From Candidatus Gastranaerophilales bacterium (GTDB taxonomy: Bacteria > Cyanobacteriota > Vampirovibrionia > Gastranaerophilales > JANQFW01), in NCBI GenBank assembly GCA_028277625.1, contig JANQFW010000013.1:1-37812 (forward strand): a DNA stretch of 37,812 bases, given 5' to 3'. Positions 26,593 to 36,227 of this stretch are shown in pieces. The notes beneath the pieces were generated by a model. That model did no database searches, was not told the DNA's origin, and saw only the letters and a list, made by a program, of their open reading frames with translations. The number at the start of each line of letters is the position of its first letter. Positions within the stretch are counted from its first letter, which is position 1. Both the position numbers and the translations under genes were made by a program.

Positions 26593-28101
26593 TGGCGTGC
26601 TTTTTTGCTCCTCTAAATAGTCCCAATAAGGCTTAAAATCATCCACTATATATTTTTTTACTTTTGGGCTTATTTTTATCTCAACAGGCTTTTTACCATC
26701 CATAGAAAAAACTTTTAAAGCAAGGTCATCCTCTGTATCAAAATACCTTGGGTCAAATTCATACCTGCCACAGTATGTACTATCTTTAGTTACTTTAATT
26801 TTATAAAGAGTTTCTTCTCGTTTATCAGTATGCATTTCTGACCGTCCAAAAGTATAAGGCTGATATGTTTTACTTTTGTTTTTATTAATCAAACATAATG
26901 AGCTAAAGTCTTTTTTATAAACATATTTATTATATTGTTTTAAATAACCAGGCCTACGATTATAATTATTATCACTTTGCAGACTAGAGCTAACTGCAGA
27001 CACAGCACTTAATATATTACAAATTTTTGTTGCTTTAGATTGTCCTAATTTGGGTTCAATGTGCAAGGTAACAACTGGTTTAATATAATGATGACGCCTT
27101 GCAAATATCATCATTATATTATTATTCAAATTTGTCAGCCTTTTAGAATTCTTATTATAAGTTTTCATGTTTTTTCTGTATTCTTGAGGTGGAGTTACAA
27201 TAGAGACGTTATAATTTCTGGATTTAAGCTTATAAGGATTACACCTTTTTCGCTCGCTTTTATTTGCTTCCTTATAGGCCTTTGCCATTATTATATTAGT
27301 GTAGGACTCACTGGAAAAATCAGGAAGCAGTTCATCAGAAGGTATTGTCGTCAAGGTGCTTATCCTTTGAGCTGCACTTCTAACATAAGGGATTGCTTTA
27401 AGAATCGATACACTCCCTCCGATACCGTTATTATCATCGGTATTAGGCGGACCAAAAGTATTGATCCCTACAACGTATCCAGCAAAATTTAATAAAGGTC
27501 CTCCCGAATTACCATGATTTATACTGGCATCATGAATTATATTAGAATTACTGTATTTACTTACAATGCCTTGAGTCAATGTATCCTCTAAAGTTTCCCA
27601 TTCTAATGGACTACCAATTGCTAAAACTTTCTCGCCATGTGCCACTAAAGGTTCATTAGGCAATGGTGTAAACATTTTTAATACAGAATATTTTTTAATA
27701 TTTTTTAAATTGACCCACACTATCGCAATATCATTATATATATCTTTTTCTACCACAGCTCCTTTTATTACCTGATTTTTGCCAAATCTTACAAGTAAGG
27801 AGTCCTCTACAGAATCATCTACAACGTGATGGTTTGTTACAATAAGCCCTTTTTCATCGACCAAAAATCCCGAACCACTAGATACGCCAGTTAATATAGT
27901 AACAACGCCATCCTTTACACTATTATAAATCTTGCTGGATTGAGAAAATTCCCTTTTAAAACCAGACGAAGAGGCATTACTATGAACCTGAGCCGAATCA
28001 CTAATTTTGCCACTTTCTGTACTCTCTTGAGCAAATACGTTTATAATATGAAAAGACAAAATGTTTATAAATAAAAAAAGAGCAAGTAATCTAAATTTCA
28101 T
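26590..28101 (-). CDS. Secreted trypsin-like (HtrA-type) serine protease with unknown C-terminal region
   Basis: 503 residues. An N-terminal signal peptide ('LLALFLFINILSFHIINVFAQ') is followed by a chymotrypsin-fold protease domain (about 55-250) with the full triad in context: His in 'VTNHHVVD', Asp in 'YNDIAIV' and Ser in 'HGNSGGPLLN'. No PDZ domain follows, unlike DegP/DegS. Instead about 250 residues of basic, Asn/Tyr/Lys-rich sequence follow, which I do not recognise; it includes 'STYCGRYEFDPRYFDTEDD' near the C-terminus. Likely a periplasmic or surface protease; its substrate is unknown. Upstream AT-rich DNA (28102-28377) is shared with the divergent zinc-finger gene. Confidence 0.88.
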   Translation of the reverse strand: MKFRLLALFLFINILSFHIINVFAQESTESGKISDSAQVHSNASSSGFKREFSQSSKIYNSVKDGVVTILTGVSSGSGFLVDEKGLIVTNHHVVDDSVEDSLLVRFGKNQVIKGAVVEKDIYNDIAIVWVNLKNIKKYSVLKMFTPLPNEPLVAHGEKVLAIGSPLEWETLEDTLTQGIVSKYSNSNIIHDASINHGNSGGPLLNFAGYVVGINTFGPPNTDDNNGIGGSVSILKAIPYVRSAAQRISTLTTIPSDELLPDFSSESYTNIIMAKAYKEANKSERKRCNPYKLKSRNYNVSIVTPPQEYRKNMKTYNKNSKRLTNLNNNIMMIFARRHHYIKPVVTLHIEPKLGQSKATKICNILSAVSAVSSSLQSDNNYNRRPGYLKQYNKYVYKKDFSSLCLINKNKSKTYQPYTFGRSEMHTDKREETLYKIKVTKDSTYCGRYEFDPRYFDTEDDLALKVFSMDGKKPVEIKISPKVKKYIVDDFKPYWDYLEEQKSTP

Positions 28102-28377
28102 TATCTAAAAGTCCCTATATTAAAAATAATAAATCTTTTTATAAAATTTATAATAAAAATAATAAAATTAACTTTATTTACAGTCAAGATAAAATAAAAA
28201 TAGAGAATTGACCTGACCTTTTTAGGACATTAACCTGCTTAATTAAACTTAAATAAAATTATTCGATATGAAGAGTATTTTAAAATATTTACACTTTTAT
28301 TTATTAAAAGCCCTTTACAGTCTTTAAATTTTATTTAATACTATTGTCTTATTACATATAATGATGAGCCAACAAAG

Positions 28378-28719
28378 ATGGACAATAATGAAGATAAGCT
28401 GGAAATAATAAAAACTATTCAAAAAGCTGTAGAACAAATGAAAATAGACGATATTGAAGAAGCATCCGATCATGCTTATGAAACATTTCAATGTCAATGC
28501 TGTGGCCAAGAAAAAATAATTGCAGGCTCATTGGTTTATGATGGATTTGTCCTTTGCAACGACTGTGTGCTACTAGCCGAAGTGGGACTTGCATTAAAAA
28601 AGTTTGACAATATAAGTACTCTGCTGGACTCGATGGAAGATAAGCGATTCGAATATCTATACAGCACGATTTTTGATGAACAAAAAAAAGAAAACGACAA
28701 CGATAATAAAAACAATTAA
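28378..28719 (+). CDS. Small ClpX-like zinc-finger protein
   Basis: 113 residues. A CxxC...CxxC pair is formed by Cys39/42 ('CQCCGQEK') and Cys60/63 ('FVLCNDCV'), with an extra Cys41. The spacing and flanking residues resemble the N-terminal zinc-binding domain of the ClpX unfoldase, which recognises adaptors and substrates, but there is no AAA+ domain. The acidic N-terminus (1-35) and Asp/Asn/Lys-rich C-terminus are probably flexible. ATG 28378 has a poor ribosome site. It is followed by a strong terminator, so it is a single-gene transcript. A stand-alone adaptor function is inference. Confidence 0.75.
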   Translation: MDNNEDKLEIIKTIQKAVEQMKIDDIEEASDHAYETFQCQCCGQEKIIAGSLVYDGFVLCNDCVLLAEVGLALKKFDNISTLLDSMEDKRFEYLYSTIFDEQKKENDNDNKNN

Positions 28720-28721
28720 AG

Positions 28722-28741
28722 TCCTCGCGCGAGGATTTTTT
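28722..28741 (+). terminator. Rho-independent terminator after the zinc-finger gene
   Basis: The perfect palindrome TCCTCGCGCGAGGA (28722-28735) can form a 5-bp stem with a GCGC loop and is followed by six T. It lies 2 bases after the stop codon and separates the zinc-finger gene from guaB. Confidence 0.85.
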
Positions 28742-28794
28742 AAAATGTTATATAAATTTAAAAACATATATTAGATTATAAAAAACAATAGTAA

Positions 28795-30279
<1,485 letters not shown>

Positions 30280-30336
30280 TAATTAGAACACTAGTAAAAA
30301 ATATAGAATTTTAAGTTTTAAAATAAGGTAAAAATA

Positions 30337-31893
30337 ATGATAGAAACAACAGTTAAGTTAGATAAAATATTAATTCTGGACTTTGGATCGCAGTATACAC
30401 AGTTAATAGCAAGAAGAATAAGAGAGCAAAGCGTTTATTGCGAAATCCATCCTTTTAATTATAATATTGATAAAATAAAAGAGTTTAATCCTAAAGGGTT
30501 AATTTTATCCGGTGGACCTTCCAGTGTTTATGATGAAAATAGTCCTTTTTGCAACAAAGAAATTTTTAATTTAAACATTCCAATCCTTGGTATTTGCTAT
30601 GGTATGCAGCTTATGTCTCATCTATTAGGCGGCAAAGTTGAGCATTCAAATAAAAGAGAGTACGGAAGAGCAACTATTAATCTAAAAAATAATGATAATT
30701 TATTTGAAAATATTAACATAAGTGATATTGACGTATGGATGAGCCATGGTGACAAAGTTATAGAAATACCTGAAGGATTTTCTACGCTTGCTTCAACCAA
30801 CAATTGTAAGTTTGCGGCTGTGGCTAATTTTAATAAAAACCTTTATGGCGTGCAGTTCCACCCAGAAGTTGTTCACACCGCAAATGGACAAGATATTTTG
30901 CGAAACTTTATCTTTTCAATCTGCGGCTGCAAAAACAACTGGAATATGAAAAACTTTATAGATACAAAAGTTGAAGAAATTAAAAACCAAGTTGGTGATA
31001 AAAATATAATCTGCGGCCTAAGTGGCGGTGTTGATTCTTCTGTGGCAGCGGTATTAATTCATAAGGCTGTTGGAAATAAATTGAAATGTATATTCGTCAA
31101 TAACGGTGTACTAAGACAAAATGAAGCTGAAAAAGTAATAAAAATATTTAGAGACAGCTTTAAAATAGATTTAATTTATGTGGATGCAGAAGAAAGATTC
31201 TTAAATAGACTTAAAGGCGTTACTGATCCTGAAGAAAAAAGAAAAATTATCGGCAATGAATTTATAAATGTATTTGATGAAGAAGCTAGTAAAATAGAAA
31301 ATGTAGAATACTTAGCTCAAGGCACTCTATATCCAGACGTTATAGAAAGTATTTCATTTAAAGGTCCCTCTGCCACTATAAAAAGTCATCATAATGTTGG
31401 CGGATTGCCGGAAAAAATGAAGCTAAAGCTGGTTGAACCATTTAGAGAATTATTTAAAGATGAAGTTAGACTTGTAGGCCAAGAGCTTGAAGTTCCTGAT
31501 GAAATAGTTTCAAGACAGCCATTTCCTGGACCAGGTCTTGCGATAAGAGTTATTGGAGAAGTCACCAAAGAAAAATTAGAAATATTAAGACAAGCTGACC
31601 ATATTGTAGTTGACGAAATTAAAAAAGCTGGCTTGTATAAGTCTATCTGGCAATCTTTTGCTGTTCTATTGCCTGTAAAAACAGTAGGTGTAATGGGTGA
31701 TGAGCGTACATACGAAAATGTTTGTGCAGTGAGAATGGTTGAAAGTCAAGATGGAATGACAGCTGACTGGGTAAAAGTCCCTTATGAAATTTTAGGCATA
31801 ATCTCTAGCCGTATAATAAATGAAGTAAAGGGTATCAATAGAGTGGTTTATGATATTTCTTCAAAGCCCCCGGGAACTATTGAATGGGAATAG
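30337..31893 (+). CDS. guaA: GMP synthase (glutamine-hydrolysing)
   Basis: Converts XMP to GMP using glutamine and ATP. 518 residues. The class I amidotransferase domain (about 8-200) shows the nucleophile loop '[17 protein letters not shown]' (Cys at about 87) and the His-Glu pair in '[11 protein letters not shown]'. The ATP pyrophosphatase PP-loop '[12 protein letters not shown]' is at about 228, and the C-terminal dimerisation domain holds '[16 protein letters not shown]', ending '[10 protein letters not shown]'. The ribosome site before ATG 30337 is AAGG. Co-directional with guaB and followed by a hairpin terminator. Confidence 0.97.
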   Translation: MIETTVKLDKILILDFGSQYTQLIARRIREQSVYCEIHPFNYNIDKIKEFNPKGLILSGGPSSVYDENSPFCNKEIFNLNIPILGICYGMQLMSHLLGGKVEHSNKREYGRATINLKNNDNLFENINISDIDVWMSHGDKVIEIPEGFSTLASTNNCKFAAVANFNKNLYGVQFHPEVVHTANGQDILRNFIFSICGCKNNWNMKNFIDTKVEEIKNQVGDKNIICGLSGGVDSSVAAVLIHKAVGNKLKCIFVNNGVLRQNEAEKVIKIFRDSFKIDLIYVDAEERFLNRLKGVTDPEEKRKIIGNEFINVFDEEASKIENVEYLAQGTLYPDVIESISFKGPSATIKSHHNVGGLPEKMKLKLVEPFRELFKDEVRLVGQELEVPDEIVSRQPFPGPGLAIRVIGEVTKEKLEILRQADHIVVDEIKKAGLYKSIWQSFAVLLPVKTVGVMGDERTYENVCAVRMVESQDGMTADWVKVPYEILGIISSRIINEVKGINRVVYDISSKPPGTIEWE

Positions 31894-31941
31894 CATTTAA
31901 GATTTAAGTAAGTAGAAGTAGCTAAAATTCTTTTTAAAAAA

Positions 31942-31969
31942 GGCTCCTTTTTTAGGGGGGCCATTTTTT
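31942..31969 (+). terminator. Rho-independent terminator after guaA
   Basis: GGCTCC (31942-31947) pairs with GGGGCC (31957-31962) with one G-U pair, flanked by an A-run upstream and six T downstream. About 50 bases after the guaA stop. Confidence 0.75.
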
Positions 31970-32019
31970 CTGGGATCATTTTTCATATTTTATCTATTGC
32001 TACTTTTTTATTATGCTCG

Positions 32020-32442
32020 TTAATATTCGACTTGTTGCGGCTTATCTTGTTCAGTAGGCCCTTCGGTAACCTTAAAGGATGTGACAACAGGATAATCTCT
32101 GGAAAAAATGTGCTTATTATTGCATTCAACAAAAAAAGTAACTTTTTCTACATTTTGATCTATATAAAAAGCTAAATTTTGAGCAACTGCATTAAACACA
32201 AAATCAGGATTTGGAACATCTACCTTTACATTGCCCAAAGTTTTTATAGTATTCTTAATTTTAATTTTAAAAATAAGATCATACTCGCCTTTAGGCCAAC
32301 CAGGACCACATATAAATGCTAAATCAAAATCAAATTTTGCCGGCAAAAACACAGCAGAAAAATCGTTCCATATATTTACAGCTGTTAACCTATTATTTTT
32401 TAAATAAGCAGTTTCTGCTATTAAAAGATATTTTCGTCTCAC
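32020..32442 (-). CDS. Conserved hypothetical protein (140 aa), DUF6941-like
   Basis: Begins MRRKYLLIAETAYLKNNRL and continues as a beta-sandwich-like sequence ('WNDFSAVFLPAKFDFDLAFI', 'YDLIFKIKIKN', 'VDVPNPDFVFNAVAQNLAF'). The 'AE.A....NRL...NI.......P' opening resembles bacterial proteins I associate with DUF6941, whose function is unknown; the link is from memory. The start is GTG at 32442 with TTAGGAT as ribosome site. It lies 33 bases downstream of the TpsB-like gene on the same strand, so probably shares its transcript. No signal peptide is present. Confidence 0.7.
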   Translation of the reverse strand: MRRKYLLIAETAYLKNNRLTAVNIWNDFSAVFLPAKFDFDLAFICGPGWPKGEYDLIFKIKIKNTIKTLGNVKVDVPNPDFVFNAVAQNLAFYIDQNVEKVTFFVECNNKHIFSRDYPVVTSFKVTEGPTEQDKPQQVEY

Positions 32443-32475
32443 GTATCCTAAACCCTCTTAATTGTTGTAACCCTC

Positions 32476-34260
32476 TTAATAAATATTTGATCTTAAGTAA
32501 AAATGAACATCCATGTCATTCTGTTTCTCATCCCTCTTTCTTCCAAGAGGAACACCAAAGTCGATGTTAACACTTAAATATTTACTCAGCATGTACTTAA
32601 ATCCGAATCCAACGCTCTGCAAAAAGTTTTCGTGAGTGCCAGACCTCTTGTCATGAATTTTCTGCGCATAGCCTTGGTCATAAAATACATGAAATAATAA
32701 GTCTCTATTTAAATAGAGAATCCCATACTTCTCCGGCAAAAAAGGTATCTTAACTTCTGGTAAAAAAGACATTGGAGCATTTACTTCACAGGAAAAATTA
32801 TACCCAACATCCCCGATTAATAAGCCTTCTTCAAATCCTCTCACTGTGGTTGATCCTCCTAAAGACATTCTCATAGGAGAAAGCAACGTGTCTGGAGTAT
32901 ATTGTGTTGATGCATTAATAACAGCATACATATCAAAAGGAAGCCTTTGTATTCTACTTAGAGCCATATTTAACTTATAAAATTTAGTTGACTCCTGGCC
33001 ATAGGAACTCTGGATTTTTTCACCAAAAGAAGAACTGGATGCACCTAAAATAGGTAACCCCACCGTATTGTTAACTCTCAAGCTCCAATTTCCCATGCTA
33101 TCATGTTTAATTGCACTCAACCCTGCACTTATAGTCCTTAGGCTATACTTACTATATGGCTGATTAGAAAATATTTTAGTATCAGAATTTCTACCGCTAA
33201 AAGTGAGGTCAGATGATAATCTAAAAGTATTACTAGCAAAAAGTTCTTTGTCTATAGTAGCATTAAGACTGTGAGAAAGACCTCTTATTGCAGATTCTTT
33301 AAGTTCCTTACCGAGGTAAACCTTATTTACCCCATATCCTATGGTTAAATTCGTATCATTATATAATAAAGGAATTGTATAGCTCAGGTTTGTACCCCAG
33401 GTTCTGTCAGAAAGAGTAGCACTAGTAGTAAAAGAATCACCATACCCGGTAACATTATAATTCCTCAATGTAAAGTTAGAATTACTTCGCCCTGTTACAT
33501 CAGATCCATTATTACTGTTAGTGTACGCAAAATAAATAGGCATTCTATCTTTTACATCAATTTTAACATCGGTAGTGCCAGGCTCAATGCCTTTATAGAT
33601 AGAGGTATCTACTTTTAAGTTAGGTGTTTCATTTATTGACTTTATAGAACTTGAAAGTTTATTAAAATCAAACAGCTCGCCGGTTTTAATGCCCTGTGGC
33701 TTTAAAAAATTTTTTCTTATATAAGCAGATCTTACCCACTTATTATTTTTAATTTGCAACTGCCCTATCTTATTTTCAGCAATCCTTATTTTTAAAATCC
33801 CATTTTTTATTCGTTGAGGTGGTATATACGCAAAAGAGGTTAAGTAGCCCTTATGCTTATAGTACCTTGTCAATTTTTCAGCTATTTTTTCTGCCGTCTT
33901 AAAATCAATAACTTCGTCTATATATTCAACTATAAGGTAATTAATATCTTTGTGCTCAACAGCTGTATTATCTACTAACACAACTTCCTTTAACACAAAG
34001 GAAGCTCCGGCACCAGACCCTCCCACTTTTGGAGATTGACCTGGAGCGTCAAAGGTTTGTTCTTTGGCATCTTTTTTATTATCAAATTTTAGATATTTTA
34101 AATTTTTCTCCCCAATAAGCCCAGCGTCGTTTCTTTCAACTTCCTCACTTTGTGCCAAATCAACACCGTCCAATGTAGCTGCATTGGAGTGCAAATTGTT
34201 AATAAGCATATAGCAAACTAACAAGCCAAAAGTTTTTTTACTAAAGGATCCGTTAAACAT
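32476..34260 (-). CDS. TpsB/ShlB-type two-partner secretion outer-membrane transporter
   Basis: 594 residues. A signal peptide (about 1-28, '...NNLHSNAA') and a linker with 'PGQSPKVGGSGAGASF' precede a first POTRA-type domain (about 90-170, 'FVLKEVVLVDNTAVEHKDINYLI...YYKHKGYLTSFAYIPPQ') and a second (about 170-245, 'LQIKNNKWVRSAYIRKNFL...'). A 16-strand-type barrel fills the rest. The Omp85-superfamily lid motif VRGF is present ('TTVRGFEEG'), and 'IDFGVPLGRKRDE' matches the C-terminal signature. TpsB proteins export large TpsA exoproteins; no TpsA gene is in this window. Last residues IY are suitable for barrel insertion. Close to the DUF6941-like gene downstream. Confidence 0.9.
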   Translation of the reverse strand: MFNGSFSKKTFGLLVCYMLINNLHSNAATLDGVDLAQSEEVERNDAGLIGEKNLKYLKFDNKKDAKEQTFDAPGQSPKVGGSGAGASFVLKEVVLVDNTAVEHKDINYLIVEYIDEVIDFKTAEKIAEKLTRYYKHKGYLTSFAYIPPQRIKNGILKIRIAENKIGQLQIKNNKWVRSAYIRKNFLKPQGIKTGELFDFNKLSSSIKSINETPNLKVDTSIYKGIEPGTTDVKIDVKDRMPIYFAYTNSNNGSDVTGRSNSNFTLRNYNVTGYGDSFTTSATLSDRTWGTNLSYTIPLLYNDTNLTIGYGVNKVYLGKELKESAIRGLSHSLNATIDKELFASNTFRLSSDLTFSGRNSDTKIFSNQPYSKYSLRTISAGLSAIKHDSMGNWSLRVNNTVGLPILGASSSSFGEKIQSSYGQESTKFYKLNMALSRIQRLPFDMYAVINASTQYTPDTLLSPMRMSLGGSTTVRGFEEGLLIGDVGYNFSCEVNAPMSFLPEVKIPFLPEKYGILYLNRDLLFHVFYDQGYAQKIHDKRSGTHENFLQSVGFGFKYMLSKYLSVNIDFGVPLGRKRDEKQNDMDVHFYLRSNIY

Positions 34261-34511
34261 TTTAATCTAAAACCAGTTAGCTGAACACAATAGTTGTCAC
34301 TATAACAATACCAGAGCTTAATACTAAAAAAATCCTATTAATAATTTATATTTATAGATATTACTAAATCAATAATTTTCTATGTTATCCATACTAAAGG
34401 TGGAAAATTTGTAATAATACTTTATATTGTTTCCTATTTTAAGAAAAACAAATGCAAAGCTCTCTCTTTTAATATATAATTTAGTATATAAATTAGAAAA
34501 AGAGGTTTTCA

Positions 34512-34799
34512 ATGAATTTAAGAAATAATACATACTTCAAATTTTTTATACTAACTTTATTAGTAATTACATTCGGTGTTTTTAATATAGGCACAAGTTT
34601 TGCCAAAGAAGCCAATACAAAAAGCACTACTGTAAAAAATAAAAAAAATACTGATTTAATAATCAAAATGGTTGAAACCTCTGGAGTAGCTGCAGCAAAT
34701 GAGGCATTTGTATTAAAAGAAGAAGATATTGCTGATGAGAACAAAACTTTAAGTATTATAAACAGTAAGTTCAGCGAAGCTAAACAACTTCTACAATAG
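34512..34799 (+). CDS. Small secreted protein (95 aa), unknown function
   Basis: I do not recognise the family. It has a clear signal peptide (about 1-31, 'FFILTLLVITFGVFNIGTSFA', cut before KEANT). The mature ~64 residues are Lys/Asn-rich then acidic and probably helical ('VAAANEAFVLKEEDIADE'). ATG 34512 has an AGAGG ribosome site. It is divergent from the TpsB-like gene (251 bases apart) and is followed by a long symmetrical terminator. Confidence 0.7.
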   Translation: MNLRNNTYFKFFILTLLVITFGVFNIGTSFAKEANTKSTTVKNKKNTDLIIKMVETSGVAAANEAFVLKEEDIADENKTLSIINSKFSEAKQLLQ

Positions 34800-34819
34800 A
34801 TTAGATAGATTTATACGAT

Positions 34820-34853
34820 AACAAAAAGCAGGTTTTAAAGCCTGCTTTTTGTT
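34820..34853. terminator. Bidirectional rho-independent terminator
   Basis: A perfect 13-bp inverted repeat, AACAAAAAGCAGG (34820-34832) / CCTGCTTTTTGTT (34841-34853), with an 8-base loop. The A/T flanks give a U-tract on either strand, so it serves both the small secreted gene (plus) and the M48 gene (minus). Confidence 0.9.
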
Positions 34854-34872
34854 ATTAAAGCTTTATGGTTTT

Positions 34873-35415
34873 TTAAAATCTTTGCTTTTGATATTGCATT
34901 TTCTTGTCATCATTCATTTTTCTTACATAATGCTTCTTTTCTACATGAGCTATTTCATGGCATAAGACAGCTACAAGTTCAGCCTCATTAGAAATTACCT
35001 TTAAAATACCTTTTGTTACAAAGATTATTCCCCCAGGCAGTGCAAATGCGTTTATTTCATCCGTGTCCAGTATATAAAAGTGATATTCCAAGTCCCTTTT
35101 AGCAACTTTTTTTACTATACTTTGCCCTAATTGCTTAACATATTGATTTACTTCAGGGTTACTATAATAACCATAACGAGCAATAAGAAACTTTGAAGCT
35201 TTTAAGCCAAGTTCTAGTTCTTTTGCTGTTGCATCATTATCTTGATGCTTTTTTATCTTTGATTCTAAAGCTTTCTCTTTCTTGGAAGTACTCTTTTTAA
35301 AATCAGAGGGCACCACAGGCGTACTATCTTTTGGAGTATTTCCATAGTGAGCATAGCTCTGTACAGTAAAGTTACTTAATACCAAAATAAACAATATGAG
35401 AGAAATTCTTTTCAT
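34873..35415 (-). CDS. M48-family metallopeptidase, short form
   Basis: 180 residues with a signal peptide ('LILFILVLSNFTVQSYA'). The body matches BepA/LoiP-like M48 proteases: 'LELGLKASKFLIARYGYYSNPEVNQYV', 'DTDEINAFALPGGIIFVTKG' and the zinc motif HEIAH within 'AVLCHEIAHVEKKH'. The protein ends about 25 residues after this motif, whereas family members normally continue with a helix carrying the third zinc ligand (the 'E.AD..G' region). No continuation is seen before the terminator. So it is either a truncated, probably inactive protein or an unusual minimal form. Ribosome site AAAGGG before ATG 35415; promoter-like end of repeat copy 3 directly upstream. Confidence 0.8.
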   Translation of the reverse strand: MKRISLILFILVLSNFTVQSYAHYGNTPKDSTPVVPSDFKKSTSKKEKALESKIKKHQDNDATAKELELGLKASKFLIARYGYYSNPEVNQYVKQLGQSIVKKVAKRDLEYHFYILDTDEINAFALPGGIIFVTKGILKVISNEAELVAVLCHEIAHVEKKHYVRKMNDDKKMQYQKQRF

Positions 35416-35446
35416 TAAATTCTGCCCTTTTTAGTGGGTATAAACT

Positions 35447-35474
35447 TTTATACTGCTCATCAAATAAACTTCAG
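35447..35474 (-). promoter_or_regulatory. Putative promoter of the M48 gene, carried by repeat copy 3
   Basis: On the minus strand CTGAAG (35474-35469), 16 bases, then TATAAA (35452-35447). The -10 box ends 32 bases before the ATG at 35415, giving a short leader of normal size that includes an AAAGGG ribosome site. It coincides with the conserved outward end of the repeat. Confidence 0.5.
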
Positions 35475-35561
35475 ATTAGTCTATTCAGGGACACCTTCTA
35501 TTTTATTAACTTTACAAGATTGAATAATCTGAAAAGTCTTTTAGAGCTAGCATAGTATACC
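35449..35561. repeat. Dispersed palindromic repeat, copy 3
   Basis: Same orientation as copy 2. Arms TTCAGATTA (35470-35478) and TAATCTGAA (35525-35533) are perfect over 9 bp. The right end shows CTGAAA (35529-35534), 16 bases, CATAGT (35551-35556). It shares ATACTGCTCATCAA with the minus strand of copy 1 at one end, and TAGTATACC at the other. Lies between the rhodanese and M48 genes, both on the minus strand. Confidence 0.85.
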
Positions 35562-35673
35562 AAATTAAAGAATCAATTTATAACCAATTATATTATAGTA
35601 ATCGGTCAATATGTAAATTTCTTTAGCGTTTATTATTTTATAAGAAAAGCCTATTTCTATTCATTATAAAGAA

Positions 35674-36057
35674 TTAAGAACTTACAACATTAAAGTCATA
35701 AACATTTTTCCAGGTATCAAATCCACCTTCTAGTTCCATTACAGGATATCCTCTTTCTGATAACTTTAAGGCAATCTGGGCAGCCAAGTGGCATTGTTCG
35801 GTATAGCAATAAACAATATTTATCTTACTTTTAGACAGGCTATTCATTCTTAACTCTATATCTGATGCTGGTAATGATATGGCAGTTGGTATATGAGATC
35901 TATCATAATCTTCTGCTTTTCTTACATCTATAATCTCAACTTGTTCATTGTCCAGGTTATTTTTTAATTCGACCGGGCCCAATGTAAATGCAAGCTTTTC
36001 TTCGAAAAACTGCATTGCTCTTTGTGTTTGTTTTGTAATATTAGAGTGCTTTAGCAT
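35674..36057 (-). CDS. Rhodanese-like domain protein
   Basis: 127 residues, a single rhodanese domain after a ~28-residue helical N-terminus. Visible are 'VEIIDVRKAEDYDRSHIPTAISLP', the active-site loop 'VYCYTEQCHLA' (first Cys in the catalytic position) and the C-terminal 'GYPVMELEGGFDTWK'. Such single-domain proteins carry persulfide sulfur or act in redox signalling; substrate unknown. ATG 36057 is preceded by AAAGGAGACAT, an excellent ribosome site. Cytoplasmic, monocistronic by spacing. Confidence 0.92.
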   Translation of the reverse strand: MLKHSNITKQTQRAMQFFEEKLAFTLGPVELKNNLDNEQVEIIDVRKAEDYDRSHIPTAISLPASDIELRMNSLSKSKINIVYCYTEQCHLAAQIALKLSERGYPVMELEGGFDTWKNVYDFNVVSS

Positions 36058-36227
36058 AAAACATGTCTCCTTTGCTTAGATCACTTTAGTACTGAATTAC
36101 TTTAAGCAATCAATAAAAATATTTAATTAGACACATGCTCAAACATAAAGATTAAAAAAATATTTTTATATTTAAAAAAATGCTATTATATAATTAATAA
36201 AATATTAGTCAATTAAATTTGGGATAT

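Noticed and set aside
27061-27492. 143-residue plus-strand frame within the protease gene
   Set aside because: Antisense to a gene with an intact catalytic triad region; no ribosome site and no recognisable protein features.
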